DNA of 64,000 nucleotides, taken from Ahaetulla prasina (Eukaryota > Chordata > Lepidosauria > Squamata > Colubridae). A program made the translations under genes and the position numbers. The stretch lies in the NCBI RefSeq assembly GCF_028640845.1, contig NC_080539.1, positions 370,805,733-370,869,732 on the forward strand, read 5' to 3'. Positions within the stretch are counted from its first letter, which is position 1; every line of letters starts with the position of its first letter. Under the pieces are notes generated by a model, which worked only from the letters and a program-made list of their open reading frames with translations, was not told the origin of the DNA and did no database searches. This document shows positions 30,715 through 40,786 of the stretch, one piece after another.

Positions 30715-30954
30715 GAAGGAAGGAAGGAAGGAAGGAAGGAAGGAAGGAAGGAAGGAAGGAAGGAAGGAAGGAAGGAAGGAGGAAGGAAAGGAGGAAGGCG
30801 GGAGGAAGAAAAAAGAAGGAAGGAAAGAAAGGAAAGAGGGAGGGAGGGCTGGAGGAAGGAAGGAATGAGGGAATGAAGGAAAGGAGGAACGAACAAAGGA
30901 ACACATGAAGGGAAAGGGAGGGAGGGCTGGAGGAAGAAAGGAGGGAATGAAGAA
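30715..30954. repeat. (GGAA)n purine array
   Basis: (AAGG)n core of about 15 units, then degenerate GAGG/AAGA repeats including a duplicated 'gggagggagggctggaggaa'. Confidence 0.93.
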
Positions 30955-31520
30955 TCTATTCTCTCTTCTCTTCTCTTCTCTTCTCTATTCTTCTCTTCTC
31001 TTCTCTTCTCTTCTCTTCTCTTCTCTTCTCTTCTCTTCTCTAGTCTAGTCTAGTCTATTCTCTATTTTATTCTAGTCTATTCTCTATTTTATTCTAGTCT
31101 ATTCTCTTTTCTAGTCTATTCTATTCTATTCTATTCTATTCTATTCTATTCTATTCTATTCTATTCTATTCTAGTCTAGTCTAGTCTAGTTTAGTCTAGT
31201 CTAGTCTATTCTCTTTTCTATTCTATTCTATTCTATTCTATTCTATTCTATTCTATTCTATTCTATTCTATTCTATTCTAGTCTAGTCTAGTCTAGTCTA
31301 GTCTAGTCTAGTCTAGTCTATTCTCTTTTCTATTCTATTCTATTCTATTCTATTCTATTCTATTCTATTCTATTCTATTCTAGTCTAGTCTAGTCTAGTT
31401 TAGTCTAGTCTAGTCTCTATTCTATTCTATTCTATTCTATTCTATTCTATTCTATTCTATTCTATTCTATTCTATTCTATTCTACTCTCTTTTCTATTCT
31501 ATACTATTCTATTCTATTGA
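30955..31520. repeat. pentanucleotide array with higher-order units
   Basis: (TTCTC)n, then alternating (CTATT)n and (CTAGT)n blocks joined by 'ctattctcttttctattct'. The block set recurs with a period of about 115 bp at roughly 31100, 31210 and 31320. The (ATTCT)-class unit equals the LINE tails seen elsewhere. Confidence 0.93.
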
Positions 31521-31534
31521 AAAGACACTTCATA

Positions 31535-31655
31535 AATCTGGCGGGAAAAGTCGTACAATGGGGCAAAACTCCCCATTTAACAACCGTCTCACTGAACAAC
31601 AGAAATTTTGGGCTTCATTATGGTCGTAAGTCGAGGACTACCTATAAACCTTCAA
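31535..31655 (+). mobile_element. TACGACC MITE, terminal third
   Basis: 'caatggggcaaaactcccca', 'tttaacaaccgtctcactga', 'tcgtaagtcgaggactacct'. Confidence 0.85.
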
Positions 31656-32085
31656 CCCACGAAACAACTCCGCCAAGGGGGAATGTTCACACATTCTGGA
31701 TGAAGTGAGGAAGTACATATTTCTCCCAAGCTCTCTTTTCACTGAGATGGTTTTGTTGTCACTTGTGAATTGCACCTTTTAAGCTGTAGGGAAAAGAGAG
31801 AGAGAGACTATTTCAAATTTCTCTCCCTCCCCCCAACTCATCTGTATGCACAAGAGAAATCCAAGGTCTCTTCAGGTGTTTGCATAAATCTGAATTCTCT
31901 TGCACAGCAATTATCTTGTCTTAAGAGGAAAGGGGGGGGTACACAAACAAATCTTATTGTGTTATTTTTAGAAGTGGGGGATTGGGAAAAAGAGACAGTG
32001 AAGAGATGGGAGAGGAAAGATGCTTTTGGGAATTGGTTTTATTTTAGTTTGGGGTTTTTTTGTGTGTGTTTTGGAATTTTTAAAT
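31656..32085. other. unrecognised sequence
   Basis: Nothing recognised. Confidence 0.3.
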
Positions 32086-32275
32086 TTTATTTGTCACTTA
32101 TTTTATTTTATCATTTTGTTTTATTAATAACTGATTTTATTTTATCACTATTTAATTATTTTATATTTTTTATTTTTTATTTTTTATTATTTTATATTTT
32201 ATATTTTATTTTATATTAATTTTTATTTTATTTTATATTTTATATTTTATTTTATTATTTTATTTTATTTTACAA
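32086..32275. repeat. (TTTTA)n AT-rich repeat
   Basis: TTTTA and TTTAT units with scattered substitutions. Confidence 0.88.
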
Positions 32276-32399
32276 GGGACTGACATTTTCCAAGCAACTC
32301 AATGAACTCATGAAGTTTATTTATTATGTCTTTTTAAAACGTGCAGAAACAGAGACCAGGAAATCTTCTCAGGGAGGAAAAGTCTAATTTAGGGGGCCA
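32276..32399. other. unrecognised spacer
   Basis: No feature recognised. Confidence 0.3.
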
Positions 32400-32432
32400 T
32401 GCCCCATTTTGGCTCCCAGGTAAGTGCAGGAA
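32400..32432 (-). mobile_element. ACCGGTT MITE, left piece
   Basis: 'ttttggctcccaggtaagtg' matches the 2905 copy; continued at 32785. Confidence 0.55.
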
Positions 32433-32770
32433 GGTCTAAAGGTAAAGGGAAAGGTTCCCCTCGCACATATGTGCTACTTATTCCGGACTCTAGGGGGCGG
32501 TGCTCATCTCCGTTTCAAAGCCGAAGAGCCAGCGCTGTCCGAAGACGTCTCGGTGGTCACGTGGCCGGCATGACTCAACGCCAAAGGCACACAGAAAGCT
32601 GTTACCTTCCCACCAAAGGTGGTCCCTATTTTTTCTACTTGCATTTTAAAGTGCTTTCGAACTGCTAGGTTGGCAGAAGCTGGGACAAGGAACGGGAGCT
32701 CACCCCGTTACACGGCAGCACTAGGGATTTGAACCACTGAACTACCGACCTTTTGATTGACACCGGGAGG
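32433..32770 (-). mobile_element. Sauria-type SINE
   Basis: The left end 'taaaggtaaagggaaaggtt' is the antisense ACCTTT-type 3' tail. Then come 'ggggcggtgctcatctccgt', 'gtggtcacgtggccggcatg', 'ccaccaaaggtggtcc', and the antisense B-box-like 'gggatttgaacc'. The tRNA-like head is truncated. Sauria SINEs are squamate-typical and depend on Bov-B LINEs; no Bov-B sequence was recognised here. Confidence 0.82.
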
Positions 32771-32784
32771 GGGAGAGAACGCTC

Positions 32785-32915
32785 ACCGGCCCATTTTTTT
32801 CTCCTAGGAAGGTGCAGGAGGCCGAGTGCTGCCTGTCACACCCCCCTGGCCACGCCCACCATGGTCATTAGGGCAGAGAACCGGTTGTTAAATTATTTGA
32901 ATCCCACCACTGGTT
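32785..32915 (-). mobile_element. ACCGGTT MITE, right piece
   Basis: 'gagtgctgcctgtcacaccc', 'cagagaaccggttgttaaat' and a terminal 'gaatcccaccactgg'. Confidence 0.75.
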
Positions 32916-32934
32916 GGACTAGAAGACCGATAAA

Positions 32935-33170
32935 TCGCGCCGGACTGGCATAGGATTTTAAGAGGATTTTAATTAGTTTTAAGGTTTTAATATTTTATAA
33001 TTCGGGGTTTTATTTTTAATGTTTTAATTCGGCCATTTGTAATAAGTTTTTTAATTATGGTTTTATGTGTATATCTCTGTTGTTTTATTATGGCTGTAAA
33101 CCGCCCTGAGTCCTTCGGGAGAAGGGCGGTATAAAAATTTAATAAATAATAAATAATAATAAAAAGGTCC
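32935..33170 (+). mobile_element. CCCTGAG-tail LINE 3' end
   Basis: AT-rich UTR, then 'ctgtaaaccgccctgagtcc' with the hairpin CCGCCCT...AGGGCGG and '(AATAAT)n'. Same tail as at 38553 (minus) and 63029. Confidence 0.85.
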
Positions 33171-33286
33171 CGCCTAGCTCCGTTATTATTCTCTTCTGTT
33201 CTGAGAGGGGGGAAAAGGACCTTTTGATGTTATCCAAAACTTTGATTGATTTGAAGTTCGAAGTTTGGTGACTGCCAGCCAGGGCT
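33171..33286. other. unrecognised spacer
   Basis: Nothing recognised. Confidence 0.3.
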
Positions 33287-33294
33287 CCCTGATG

Positions 33295-33415
33295 CAGGGG
33301 TCTCCAAGCTTGGTCCCTTTAAGACTTGTGGACTTCAACTCCCAGCTTTGCTGGCTGAGGGACTCTGGGAGTTGAAGTCCACAAGTTTTAAAGGGACCAA
33401 GCTTGGAGACCCCTG
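33295..33415. mobile_element. hairpin MITE, 121 bp, TSD CCCTGATG
   Basis: Near-perfect palindrome: CAGGGGTCTCCAAGCTTGG on the left, its inverse CCAAGCTTGGAGACCCCTG on the right, with 'gacttgtggacttcaactcc' arms and a short loop. Exact 8-bp duplication CCCTGATG on both sides, as for hAT elements. Confidence 0.95.
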
Positions 33416-33423
33416 CCCTGATG

Positions 33424-33761
33424 GGTTGGGTTGATTCATTTATCGGTTAGTTTAAAAACTCATCAATGGCCTCTTCCAGAAGAAAGATCGGGAAAGAGAG
33501 CAAAACCAGAGTGGATCAATATTTACAGACCTCTGATGTCCAATTATTGACCCTCGTATAAAATTGGACAGCTGAGCTTAATCGAAGTTTCCGTGCCCAG
33601 CTGCTCGTCCTTCGCTCCCCATCCTCTTCAGACTCAGAGGCCCAAATGAGGTTTGCTGGTGCGAAAGGGTTGTGAATGTGGAGGTTGTAAATTAATTGCT
33701 GCAGTCGTGAAGTGAAACTATTGCTCGATATTATGTGGTTTTGCTGAAAAACTGGAATTCA
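33424..33761. other. unrecognised sequence
   Basis: No gene or repeat recognised. Confidence 0.3.
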
Positions 33762-34030
33762 GTACAGGTAGTCCTTGGTTTATGACAACAGAGCCCAACG
33801 TCTACGTTGCTAAGCAAAACAGTTGTTACATGCGTTTCCCCCTTTCTTCGCACAGTTTTTAAGTGAATCCCTGCAGTTGCTTAATTCGTGACACGGTTAA
33901 GTGAATCTGTCTTCCCCATTGACTTTGCTTGTTGGAAGGTCGCAAAAGGCAGATCACGTGACCCCGGGACACTGCAACCGTCATAAATACGAGTCGCTTG
34001 CCAAGCGTCCGAATGTTGAGGCTCCTTTCC
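33762..34030 (-). mobile_element. TACGACC MITE
   Basis: Starts 'gtacaggtagtccttggttt'; body in reverse order to the 23478 copy: 'tgctaagcaaaacagttgtt', 'gtgaatctgtcttccccatt', 'ggcagatcacgtgaccccgg'. The far terminus is missing. Confidence 0.8.
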
Positions 34031-34094
34031 AACCCTGTTACTCTGCAATTCTGAAATTTGGAACGTCTTCGTGCAGATTTTACTGTGGATGCAA

Positions 34095-34970
34095 AGAAGA
34101 AAGAATAGAATAGAATAGAATTTTTTTTATAGAATAGAATAGAATAGAATAGAATAGAATAGAATAGAATAGAATAGAATAGAATAGAGTTTTTTATTGG
34201 CCAAGTGTGATTGGACACACAAGGAATTTGTCTTGGTGCATATGCTCTCAGTGTACATAAAAGAAAAGATACGTTCATCAAGGTACAACATTTACAACAC
34301 AAATGATGGTCAATATATCAATATAAATCATAAGGATTGCCAGCAACAAAGTTACAGTCATACGGTCATAAGTGGAAAGAGATGGGTGATGGAAACGATG
34401 AGAAGATTAATAGTAGTGCAGATTTAGTAAATAGTTTGACAGTGTTGAGGGAATTATTTGTTTAGCAGAGTGATGGCCTTCGGGGAAAAAGTTCTTGTGT
34501 CTAGTTGTTCTGGTGTGCAGTGCTCTATAGCGTCGTTTTGAGGGTAGGAGTTGAAACAGTTTATGTCCAGGATGTGAGGGATCTGTAAATATTTTCACGG
34601 CCTTCTTCTTGATTCGTGCAGTATACAGGTCCTCAATGGAAGGCAGGTTGGTAGCAATTATTTTTTCTGCAGTTCTAATGATCCTCTGAAGTCTGTGTCT
34701 GTCTTGTTGGGTTGCAGAACCGAACCAGACAGTTCTAGAGGTGCAAATGACAGACTCAATAATTCCTCTGTAGAACTGAATCAGCAGCTCCTTGGGCAGT
34801 TTGAGCTTACTGAGTTGGCGCAGAAAGAACATTCTTTGTCGTCCTTTCTTGATGATGTTTTTGATGTTAGCTGTCCATTTTAGATCTTGCGATATGATAG
34901 AACCTAGAAATTTAAAGGTTTTCTATTGTTGATACTGTGTTGTCTAGTATTGTGAGAGGTGGAAGTAGGG
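34095..34970 (-). mobile_element. HPGH LINE, best-preserved copy
   Basis: (GAATA)n tail with a T-run break, 'ggccaagtgtgattggacac', UTR, then an RT C-terminal frame and further upstream coding sequence ending near 'gttgtctagtattgtgagag'. Its UTR is almost identical to those at 38706 and 40235, so this is a young subfamily. Confidence 0.93.
34407..34832 (-). pseudogene. HPGH LINE RT C-terminus
   Basis: 141-codon frame: KLPKELLIQFYRGIIES, TAEKIIATNLPSIEDLYTAR, DPSHPGHKLFQLLPSKRRYR. A single-base loss after RHKNFFPEG shifts the last codons relative to the 13634 copy. No catalytic core. Confidence 0.87.
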
Positions 34971-35457
34971 AAGCGTGAATATTTGACAGAGCAATCTCAG
35001 GAGATAGTAAAACAAAAGGCAAAGAGTGGAGGGGTGGGGAAATCACAAAGAATCTAGATCTGGAAATCAAAATTGAAAAAAGGAGGGCATGAACCAAGTG
35101 TCGTGGTCCCAGTGATTATCGGCACACACGGTGCCAGGCCCCAAAGTCTTTGGACAGCACTTAGAAAATTTGCACATTGAAAACATTTCCATCTTGCCAA
35201 TTCCAAAAGGCCAAACTCCTTGAATTTTATACGGGGACCCCAATGAGACATCCTCGGTTCTTGGGAAGAATTCCGTGTGAATGAAGGCCAACACAGCCAA
35301 CTGAAGAACTGACAGCTGTGACTTTACAGTGTTGTGTATGTAATAATAATAATCGGTTTGCCTTCCAGACTTTGTGTGGCTGAGGCACACGGAAACAGTC
35401 CAACGCTTTCTATATTAAGCGCAGATACTCAGTAGAGATAAACTTGCTGTTTGCGTG
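34971..35457. other. unrecognised sequence
   Basis: Single-copy-looking; no exon or repeat recognised. A short (AAT)n at 35340. Confidence 0.35.
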
Positions 35458-35540
35458 CAGAATAACAGAGTTGGAAGGGACCTTGGAGGACATCTAGTCC
35501 AACCCACTGCTTGTTCTAACCCAGCCTTAGCAGAAGCAAG
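35458..35540 (-). mobile_element. CR1 3' end fragment
   Basis: 'aataacagagttggaaggga' and 'catctagtccaacccactgc'. Confidence 0.87.
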
Positions 35541-35566
35541 AAACAGACTCCTTGTCATGAAACATA

Positions 35567-35865
35567 GGGGCCTCTGTGGCTCAGACTGCTAATGCAGTCT
35601 GTTATTAACTGCAGCTGCCTGCAATTACTGCAGGTTCCAGTCCCACCAGGCCCAAGGTTGACTCAGCCTTCCATCCTTTATAAGGTAGGTAAAATGAGGA
35701 CCCAGATTGTTGGGGACAATAAGTTGACTTTGTATATAAATATACAAATAAGATGAAGACTATTGCTAACATAGTGTAAGCTGCCCTGAGTCTTCGGAGA
35801 AGGGCGGGATATAAATGCAAATAAAAACAAACAAACACACACACACACACACATACACACACACA
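35567..35865 (+). mobile_element. tRNA-derived SINE with (AC)n tail
   Basis: 'tctgtggctcagactgctaa', 'caggttccagtcccacc', tail 'gccctgagtcttcggagaag', poly-A-like, then (AC)n. Confidence 0.9.
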
Positions 35866-36005
35866 ATTCACAATTTTGTGAATGAATGGCATTCACTCCC
35901 TGAAGAGTCCAAGCAATAGTTCTTCAAGGAGTTAACTGCAGTAAAAGACCTCATGATTCCCTTGCGATAATTATCTATTACATTATATTATATTATAATC
36001 ATCTA
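35866..36005. other. unrecognised spacer
   Basis: Nothing recognised apart from a short (ATT)-rich run. Confidence 0.3.
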
Positions 36006-36418
36006 TTGCAATGTCCTTCCTGTCAAAGACTACTTCAGCTTCAATTGCAACAATACACGAGCACACAATAGATTTAAGCTTAATGTGAACCGCTCCAATC
36101 TTGATTGCAGAAAATATGACTTTTGTAACAGAGTTGTTAATGCTTGGAATACACTACCTGACTTTGTGGTCTCTTCCCAAAATCCCCAAAGCTTTAACCA
36201 AAGACTATCTACCATTGACCTCACCCCATTCCTAAGAGGACTATAAGGGGCGTGCATAAGACCACAAGTGTGCCTACCATTCCTGTCCTATTGTTTCCTT
36301 TCTTTATGTTTGATTAATTTAGTTATTACATACTCATACTCATATATATGCTTATGTGTTGTATAGTTGTTTCATGCTTATCCTTATATATACTGTAGGA
36401 CAAAAATAAATAAATAAA
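36006..36418 (+). mobile_element. LRGL LINE 3' end, uninterrupted copy
   Basis: Encodes RFKLNVNRSNLDCRKYDF, CNRVVNAWNTLPDFVVSSQN and DLTPFLRGL stop, then the complete 3' UTR ending 'aggacaaaaataaataaat'. This is the reference for joining the split copy at 26190-30148. Confidence 0.92.
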
Positions 36419-36421
36419 AAT

Positions 36422-36720
36422 ATGGGGCCTCTGGTGGCTCAACAGACTAATGCAGTCTGTTATTAACAGCAGCTGCTTGCAATTACTGCAGGTTCAAGTC
36501 CCACCAGGCCCCAGATTGACTCAGCCTTCCATCCTTTATAAGGTAGGGAAAATGAGGACCCAGATTGTTGGGGGCAATAAGTTGACTTTGTATATAGTAT
36601 ACAAAATGGATGAAGACTATTGCTTGACATAGTGTAAGCCGCCCTGAGTCTTCGGAGAAGGGCGGGATATAAATGCAAATAAAAAAATAAAATAAATAAA
36701 ATAAAAAATAAATAAATAAT
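36422..36720 (+). mobile_element. tRNA-derived SINE
   Basis: 'ctggtggctcaacagactaa', 'ggttcaagtcccacc', hairpin tail, (AAAT)n end. Inserted directly at the LRGL LINE tail. Confidence 0.92.
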
Positions 36721-36754
36721 TGTAAGGCCATGAGCTCCCGTGAGCAATAAATAT

Positions 36755-37005
36755 GATGACTCAAATTTACGACAGTCGCAGTGTCGTCCAGGGTCGCATG
36801 ATCCCCTTTTGCGACCTTCCGACAAGCAAGGCCAGATTCATGCAACTACCGTATCACCAATTTACCCACTGCAGTGATTCCCTTAACGACGTGTGGCAGG
36901 AAAAGTCACCAAACGGGGCAAACCCCACTTCGCCAATGTCTCATTTCACCGCAGGAAATCTGGGGCTCCATTGCGGTCGTACGTCGAGGACTGCCTGTCT
37001 TTATG
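36755..37005 (+). mobile_element. TACGACC MITE
   Basis: 'atttacgacagtcgcagtgt', 'tttgcgaccttccgacaagc', 'gtcgtacgtcgaggactgcc'; the left terminus is lost. Confidence 0.82.
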
Positions 37006-37282
37006 ATCGGCGGCTGCCCCCTTCTTAAAAACAGGGGTGGGTGAAAAGAGTGTGCAAAACATGTGTGAACGCGGAGAGAAAACTGCGCATGGAAATATTT
37101 ACGCTCGGCGAGGATTGCAGATGGGAATGCAAATTGTCAAGATAGTTTAAGGTGTCAGTATGGGTGCGAAAATATGCACACATGCGCCGCAACAATTTTC
37201 TCTAAGATGGGTGCCGATTTAAACGGAACGGGCCTGAAATTCAACCAGTGTCTTTAGGAAGTCAAATGTCGCTTATTACATT
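37006..37282. other. unrecognised sequence
   Basis: Nothing recognised. Confidence 0.3.
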
Positions 37283-37403
37283 ACAGGTATAGACCTCGAC
37301 TTATAACCGTTCATTTAGTGACCCTTCGAAGTTACAGCGGCACTGAAAAAAGGGACCAAGGGCCATGTTTCACACTTACGACCATTGCAGCATCCCAACC
37401 CAA
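37283..37403 (+). mobile_element. TACGACC MITE, left piece
   Basis: 'ggtatagacctcgacttata' to 'gcagcatcccaa'; interrupted by an LTR and resumed at 37783. Confidence 0.85.
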
Positions 37404-37782
37404 TGTCAGGGTTCCAAGGAACACCCCCAACGAAATAAAGCTCTGAGGCTTGAGGTTCCTCAAAGTTCCAATTTATTAGAGATGTCATGTTGACACAGCT
37501 GGGAAAACCCAAAACTGAAAGCTTCTGGGTTTTCCACACCCGGTTGATACTTCACAGCCCTGCCCCACACCCACAAATTCATCACATTGTCCAGTCAACT
37601 CTTCACACTCAATTGGATACAATCTTCAGGCTGTCTACATCAGATGCAGGCAAAAGTCCTTGAATACGGAATGTTGTTATGACTAACTTTCTACCGCTCC
37701 AACAACAACCCCCTCTCAACTTCCCTAGCTAAAACATGTGGCAGTTAAGAAGCCAAAAGAAAACTGCCTTCCAAAACTGACA
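37404..37782. mobile_element. LTR-like element, 379 bp, imperfect TSD
   Basis: Begins TGTCAGGGTTCC and ends AAAACTGACA, giving inverted TGTCAG/CTGACA ends. Flanks CCCAA and CCCGA match 4/5, and it splits a MITE. Different in sequence from the other LTRs here and has no open frame of that type. Orientation is probably minus, since the left side holds 'gaaataaagctctgagg' near one end, but this is uncertain. Confidence 0.65.
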
Positions 37783-37925
37783 CCCGATCAACATTCTGAT
37801 GCTTGGCAGCTGGCTCATATTTATGACAGTTGCAGTGTCCCTGAGGGTCATGCGAGCCCTTTTTTGCGACCTTCCAACCAGCAAAGTCAACCTGGAAGCC
37901 AGATTCACTTAACAACCATGTGACC
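37783..37925 (+). mobile_element. TACGACC MITE, right piece
   Basis: 'gcttggcagctggctcatat', 'cctgagggtcatgcgagccc', 'gattcacttaacaaccatgt'. Confidence 0.83.
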
Positions 37926-38204
37926 AGCAGTGGGATTCACATTGTGTTAATACCGGTTCGGCGCATGCGCACGCTCACTTTGTCCATGGGTGGCCCACTT
38001 CGCGCGCGCCTGCCTTTCATGTATGTGCCTGGCCTGCGCGTATGCTTTGCTTGCACACGTGCCTTCCGCACAAGCGCCCGGCCTCAAAAACGTGCTTAAA
38101 TAGGATGGCATAGAACTGGAGCGGATGGCCAGGCCCACCTGCGATTTCAGCTACCGGTTTGGGTGAACCCTTTGGAGCCGGCTGAACACCAGCTCAGTGT
38201 GTGA
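37926..38204. mobile_element. ACCGGTT MITE, long form
   Basis: 'agcagtgggattcacattgt', 'taccggttcggcgcatgcgc', 'gctaccggtttgggtgaacc'; extra GC-rich core 'gcccggcctcaaaaacgtgc' also found at 15740. Confidence 0.65.
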
Positions 38205-38347
38205 CTAATTTAATCACTGCAATGATTCATCTAACAAACCGGGCAAGAAACATCGTGAAATGGAGCAAAACTCACTTAGCAAATGTCTCACTTAGCAATG
38301 GAAATTTGGGGCTTCACGGTGGTTGTACGGTGAGGGCTACCTGTACA
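38205..38347 (+). mobile_element. TACGACC MITE, terminal half
   Basis: 'ggagcaaaactcacttagca', 'tcacttagcaatggaaattt', decayed terminus 'gtacggtgagggctacctg'. Confidence 0.8.
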
Positions 38348-38461
38348 ATTAAAACATATGAAGAACAGTTGCAGGAACTGGGTATGTCTAGTTTAATGAA
38401 AAGAAGGACTAGGGGAGACATGATAGCAGTCTTCCAATATCTCAGGGGCTGCCACAAAGAA
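38348..38461 (+). mobile_element. CR1 LINE, first piece
   Basis: 'catatgaagaacagttgcag' to 'ggggctgccacaaaga' encodes [20 protein letters not shown]. The continuation is at 38896. Confidence 0.9.
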
Positions 38462-38507
38462 TAGAATAGAATAGAATAGAATAGAATAGAATAGAATAGA
38501 ATAGAAT

Positions 38508-38538
<31 letters not shown>

Positions 38539-38552
38539 TATTTATTTAAATT
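38462..38552. repeat. (GAATA)n followed by (TTTA)n
   Basis: The junction of two LINE tails: a (GAATA)n block and the (TTTA)n start of an antisense CCCTGAG-tail LINE. Confidence 0.9.
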
Positions 38553-38705
38553 TTTATACCGCCCTTCTCCCGAAGGACTCAGGGCGGTGTACAGCCAAAA
38601 ATAAAAACAGCAAGTATACAAAGTTAAAATATCAATTTAAAATACCTATTCCATAATGGCCGAATTAAAACCGTCAGATTGACCTAACCTAAAATGCCCC
38701 ATATA
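38553..38705 (-). mobile_element. CCCTGAG-tail LINE 3' end
   Basis: 'tataccgcccttctcccgaa', 'ggactcagggcggtgtacag' and an AT-rich UTR, inserted within CR1. Confidence 0.87.
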
Positions 38706-38895
38706 AAATAGAATAGAATAGAATTTTTTATTGGCCAAGTGTGATTGGACACACACGGAATTTGTCTTGGTGCATATGCTCTCAGTGTACATAAAAGAAA
38801 AGATACGTTCATCAAGGTACAACATTTACAACACAATTGATGGTCAATATATCAATATAAATCATAAGGATTGCCAGCAACAAAGTTACTGTTTA
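38706..38895 (-). mobile_element. HPGH LINE 3' end
   Basis: Short (GAATA)n, 'ttattggccaagtgtgattg' and the UTR up to 'ggattgccagcaacaaagtt'. It is truncated at nearly the same point as the shared UTR segment of other copies. Confidence 0.9.
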
Positions 38896-39185
38896 CTGTT
38901 ACTGAAGAGGGAGTCAAGCAATTTTCCAAAGCAGCTGAAGGCAGGACAAGAAGCAATGGGTGGAAACTGATCAAGGAAAGAAGCAACTTAGAACTAAGGA
39001 GAAATTTCCTGACAGTGAGAACAATTAATAAGTGGAACGACTTGCCTGCAGAAGTTGTGAATGCTCCAACACTGGAAATTTTTTTAAGAAGAGGTGGGAT
39101 AACCATTTGTCTGAAGTGGTGTAGAGTTTTTTGCCTGGGCAAGGGGTTGGATTAGAAGACCGCCAAGGTCCCTTCCAACTCTTTT
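38896..39185 (+). mobile_element. CR1 LINE, second piece
   Basis: 'gaagagggagtcaagcaatt' continues the codons broken at 38461, giving FSKAAEGRTRSNGWKLIKER, LELRRNFLTVRTINKWNDLP and the 3' end 'ggttggattagaagaccgcc'. Confidence 0.9.
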
Positions 39186-39190
39186 ATTGA

Positions 39191-39224
<34 letters not shown>

Positions 39225-39240
39225 ATTATTATTGATAAAC
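39186..39240. repeat. (TTG)n/(TTA)n tail microsatellite
   Basis: (GTT)n of about 11 units then (ATT)n at the CR1 3' end, as in the 766 copy. Confidence 0.92.
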
Positions 39241-39244
39241 CTTT

Positions 39245-39398
39245 TATCATGCAATTCACTTAACAACTGCCGTAATTTGATGAACAACTGTGGCAATAAA
39301 TGGTCGTAAAATCGAGCGTGGCTGACTGAACAACCGTCTTGCTTAGCGACGGAAATTCTCCTCCTGATTGCGGTCTTACATCGAGGATTACCTGTCTG
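39245..39398 (+). mobile_element. TACGACC MITE, terminal half
   Basis: 'caattcacttaacaactgcc', 'gtcttgcttagcgacggaaa', 'tcttacatcgaggattacct'. Confidence 0.8.
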
Positions 39399-39969
39399 CG
39401 TAGGATGAAACAAGACTCTCCTAGTGCAAGTTAGAAGACCCCCCCGCCTAAATGCTCTATCCTTCTAAATATGGCTTGCTTACTTTTTTTTCCCAACAGC
39501 TCTCCTCAAAGGTGAGAATTTACAACTCACATAAACCGCTTCTCCGAATGCATTTGGGCTTCTGACAATATTTGCATTCTTCACTTAATTTTATTCTTTT
39601 CGCCTCCCTCAATATCATCTGTTCCAATTCGGCTTCTCTTTGAACTTTTTTCTATTTTTCCTTTGCCAAGTTGGCATGAAATCCAGAAGTATCTGCGGAC
39701 AAAGTTTCTCCCCCCCCCCACTTTTTTTTCCTTGCGACGCAAGAACCTTCATCTGTAAATTGGCGTGCCGTGCCGTTCCCTCCAGTAATATAAATTCCAC
39801 ACCGTAGAAATTTTCGGAAAGGTTGCGAGAGAAATCAAAGACAGCTTTCATCCTCGATTCCGGAAATGCAAATTCCAGCCAGCGAAAGGGGAATCAAAGG
39901 ATCGTAAAGAGCGGCATAAAGAATGCCCTGTCTCAGATAAAACTGCAAGGTGTACAAAACTTGAAAGAA
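39399..39969. other. unique sequence island
   Basis: 570 bp with no repeat similarity. Polypyrimidine and C/T tracts near 39710. No coding frame supported. Confidence 0.4.
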
Positions 39970-40234
39970 TGACCAAATAAGAGAGCTGGGAGGGACCCTG
40001 GAGGTCTTCTAGTCCAACCTCCTACTCAAGCAGGCGATCCTTTACCGTTTCAAGTTAATGGTTGTCCAGAGTCTTCTTAAAAGCTCCGGTGATGGAGCAC
40101 CCACAACTTCTGGTGGTAAGTTGTTCCACTGGTTAATTGTCCTCACTGTCAGGAAGTTTCTCCTTAATTCCAGGTTGCTTCTCTCCTCGATTAGTTTCCA
40201 TCCATTGCTTCTTGTCCTGCCTTCGGGTGCTTTG
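39970..40234 (-). mobile_element. CR1 3' coding end, antisense
   Basis: 'gagagctgggagggaccctg', 'gaggtcttctagtccaacct' and 'cttctggtggtaagttgttc'. The minus strand encodes FSKAPEGRTRSNGWKLIEER. Broken at 'ttggagaatag' by the next LINE's tail. Confidence 0.92.
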
Positions 40235-40786
40235 GAGAATAGAATAGAATAGAATAGAATAGAATAGAATAGAATAGAATAGAATAGAATAGAATAGAAT
40301 TTTATTGGCCAAGTGTGATTGGACACACAAGGAATTTGTCTTCAGTGCATATGCTCTCAGTGTACATAAAAGAAAAGATACGTTCATCAAGGTACAACAT
40401 TTACAACACAAATGATGGTCAATATATCAATATAAATCATAAGGATTGCCAGCAACAAAGTTACAGTCATAAGTGGAAGGAGATGGGTGATGGGAACGAA
40501 GAGAAGATTAATAGTAGTGCAGATTTAGTAAATAGTTTGACAGTGTTGAGGGAATTATTTGTTTAGCAGAGTGATGGCCTTCGGGGAAAAACTGTTCTTG
40601 TGTCTAGTTGTTCTGGTGTGCAGTGCTCTATAGCGTCGTTTTGAGGGTAGGAGTTGAAACAGTTTATGTCCAGGATGCGAGGGATCTGCAAATATTTTCA
40701 CGGCCCTCTTCTTGATTCGTGCAGTATACAGGTCCTCAATGGAAGGCAGGTTGGTAACAATTATTTTTTCTGCAGTTCTAATACCA
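40235..40786 (-). mobile_element. HPGH LINE with (GAATA)n tail
   Basis: (GAATA)n of about 14 units, 'tttattggccaagtgtgatt', full UTR and RT C-terminal codons down to 'tttttctgcagttctaat'. Near-identical to 34095. Confidence 0.93.
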
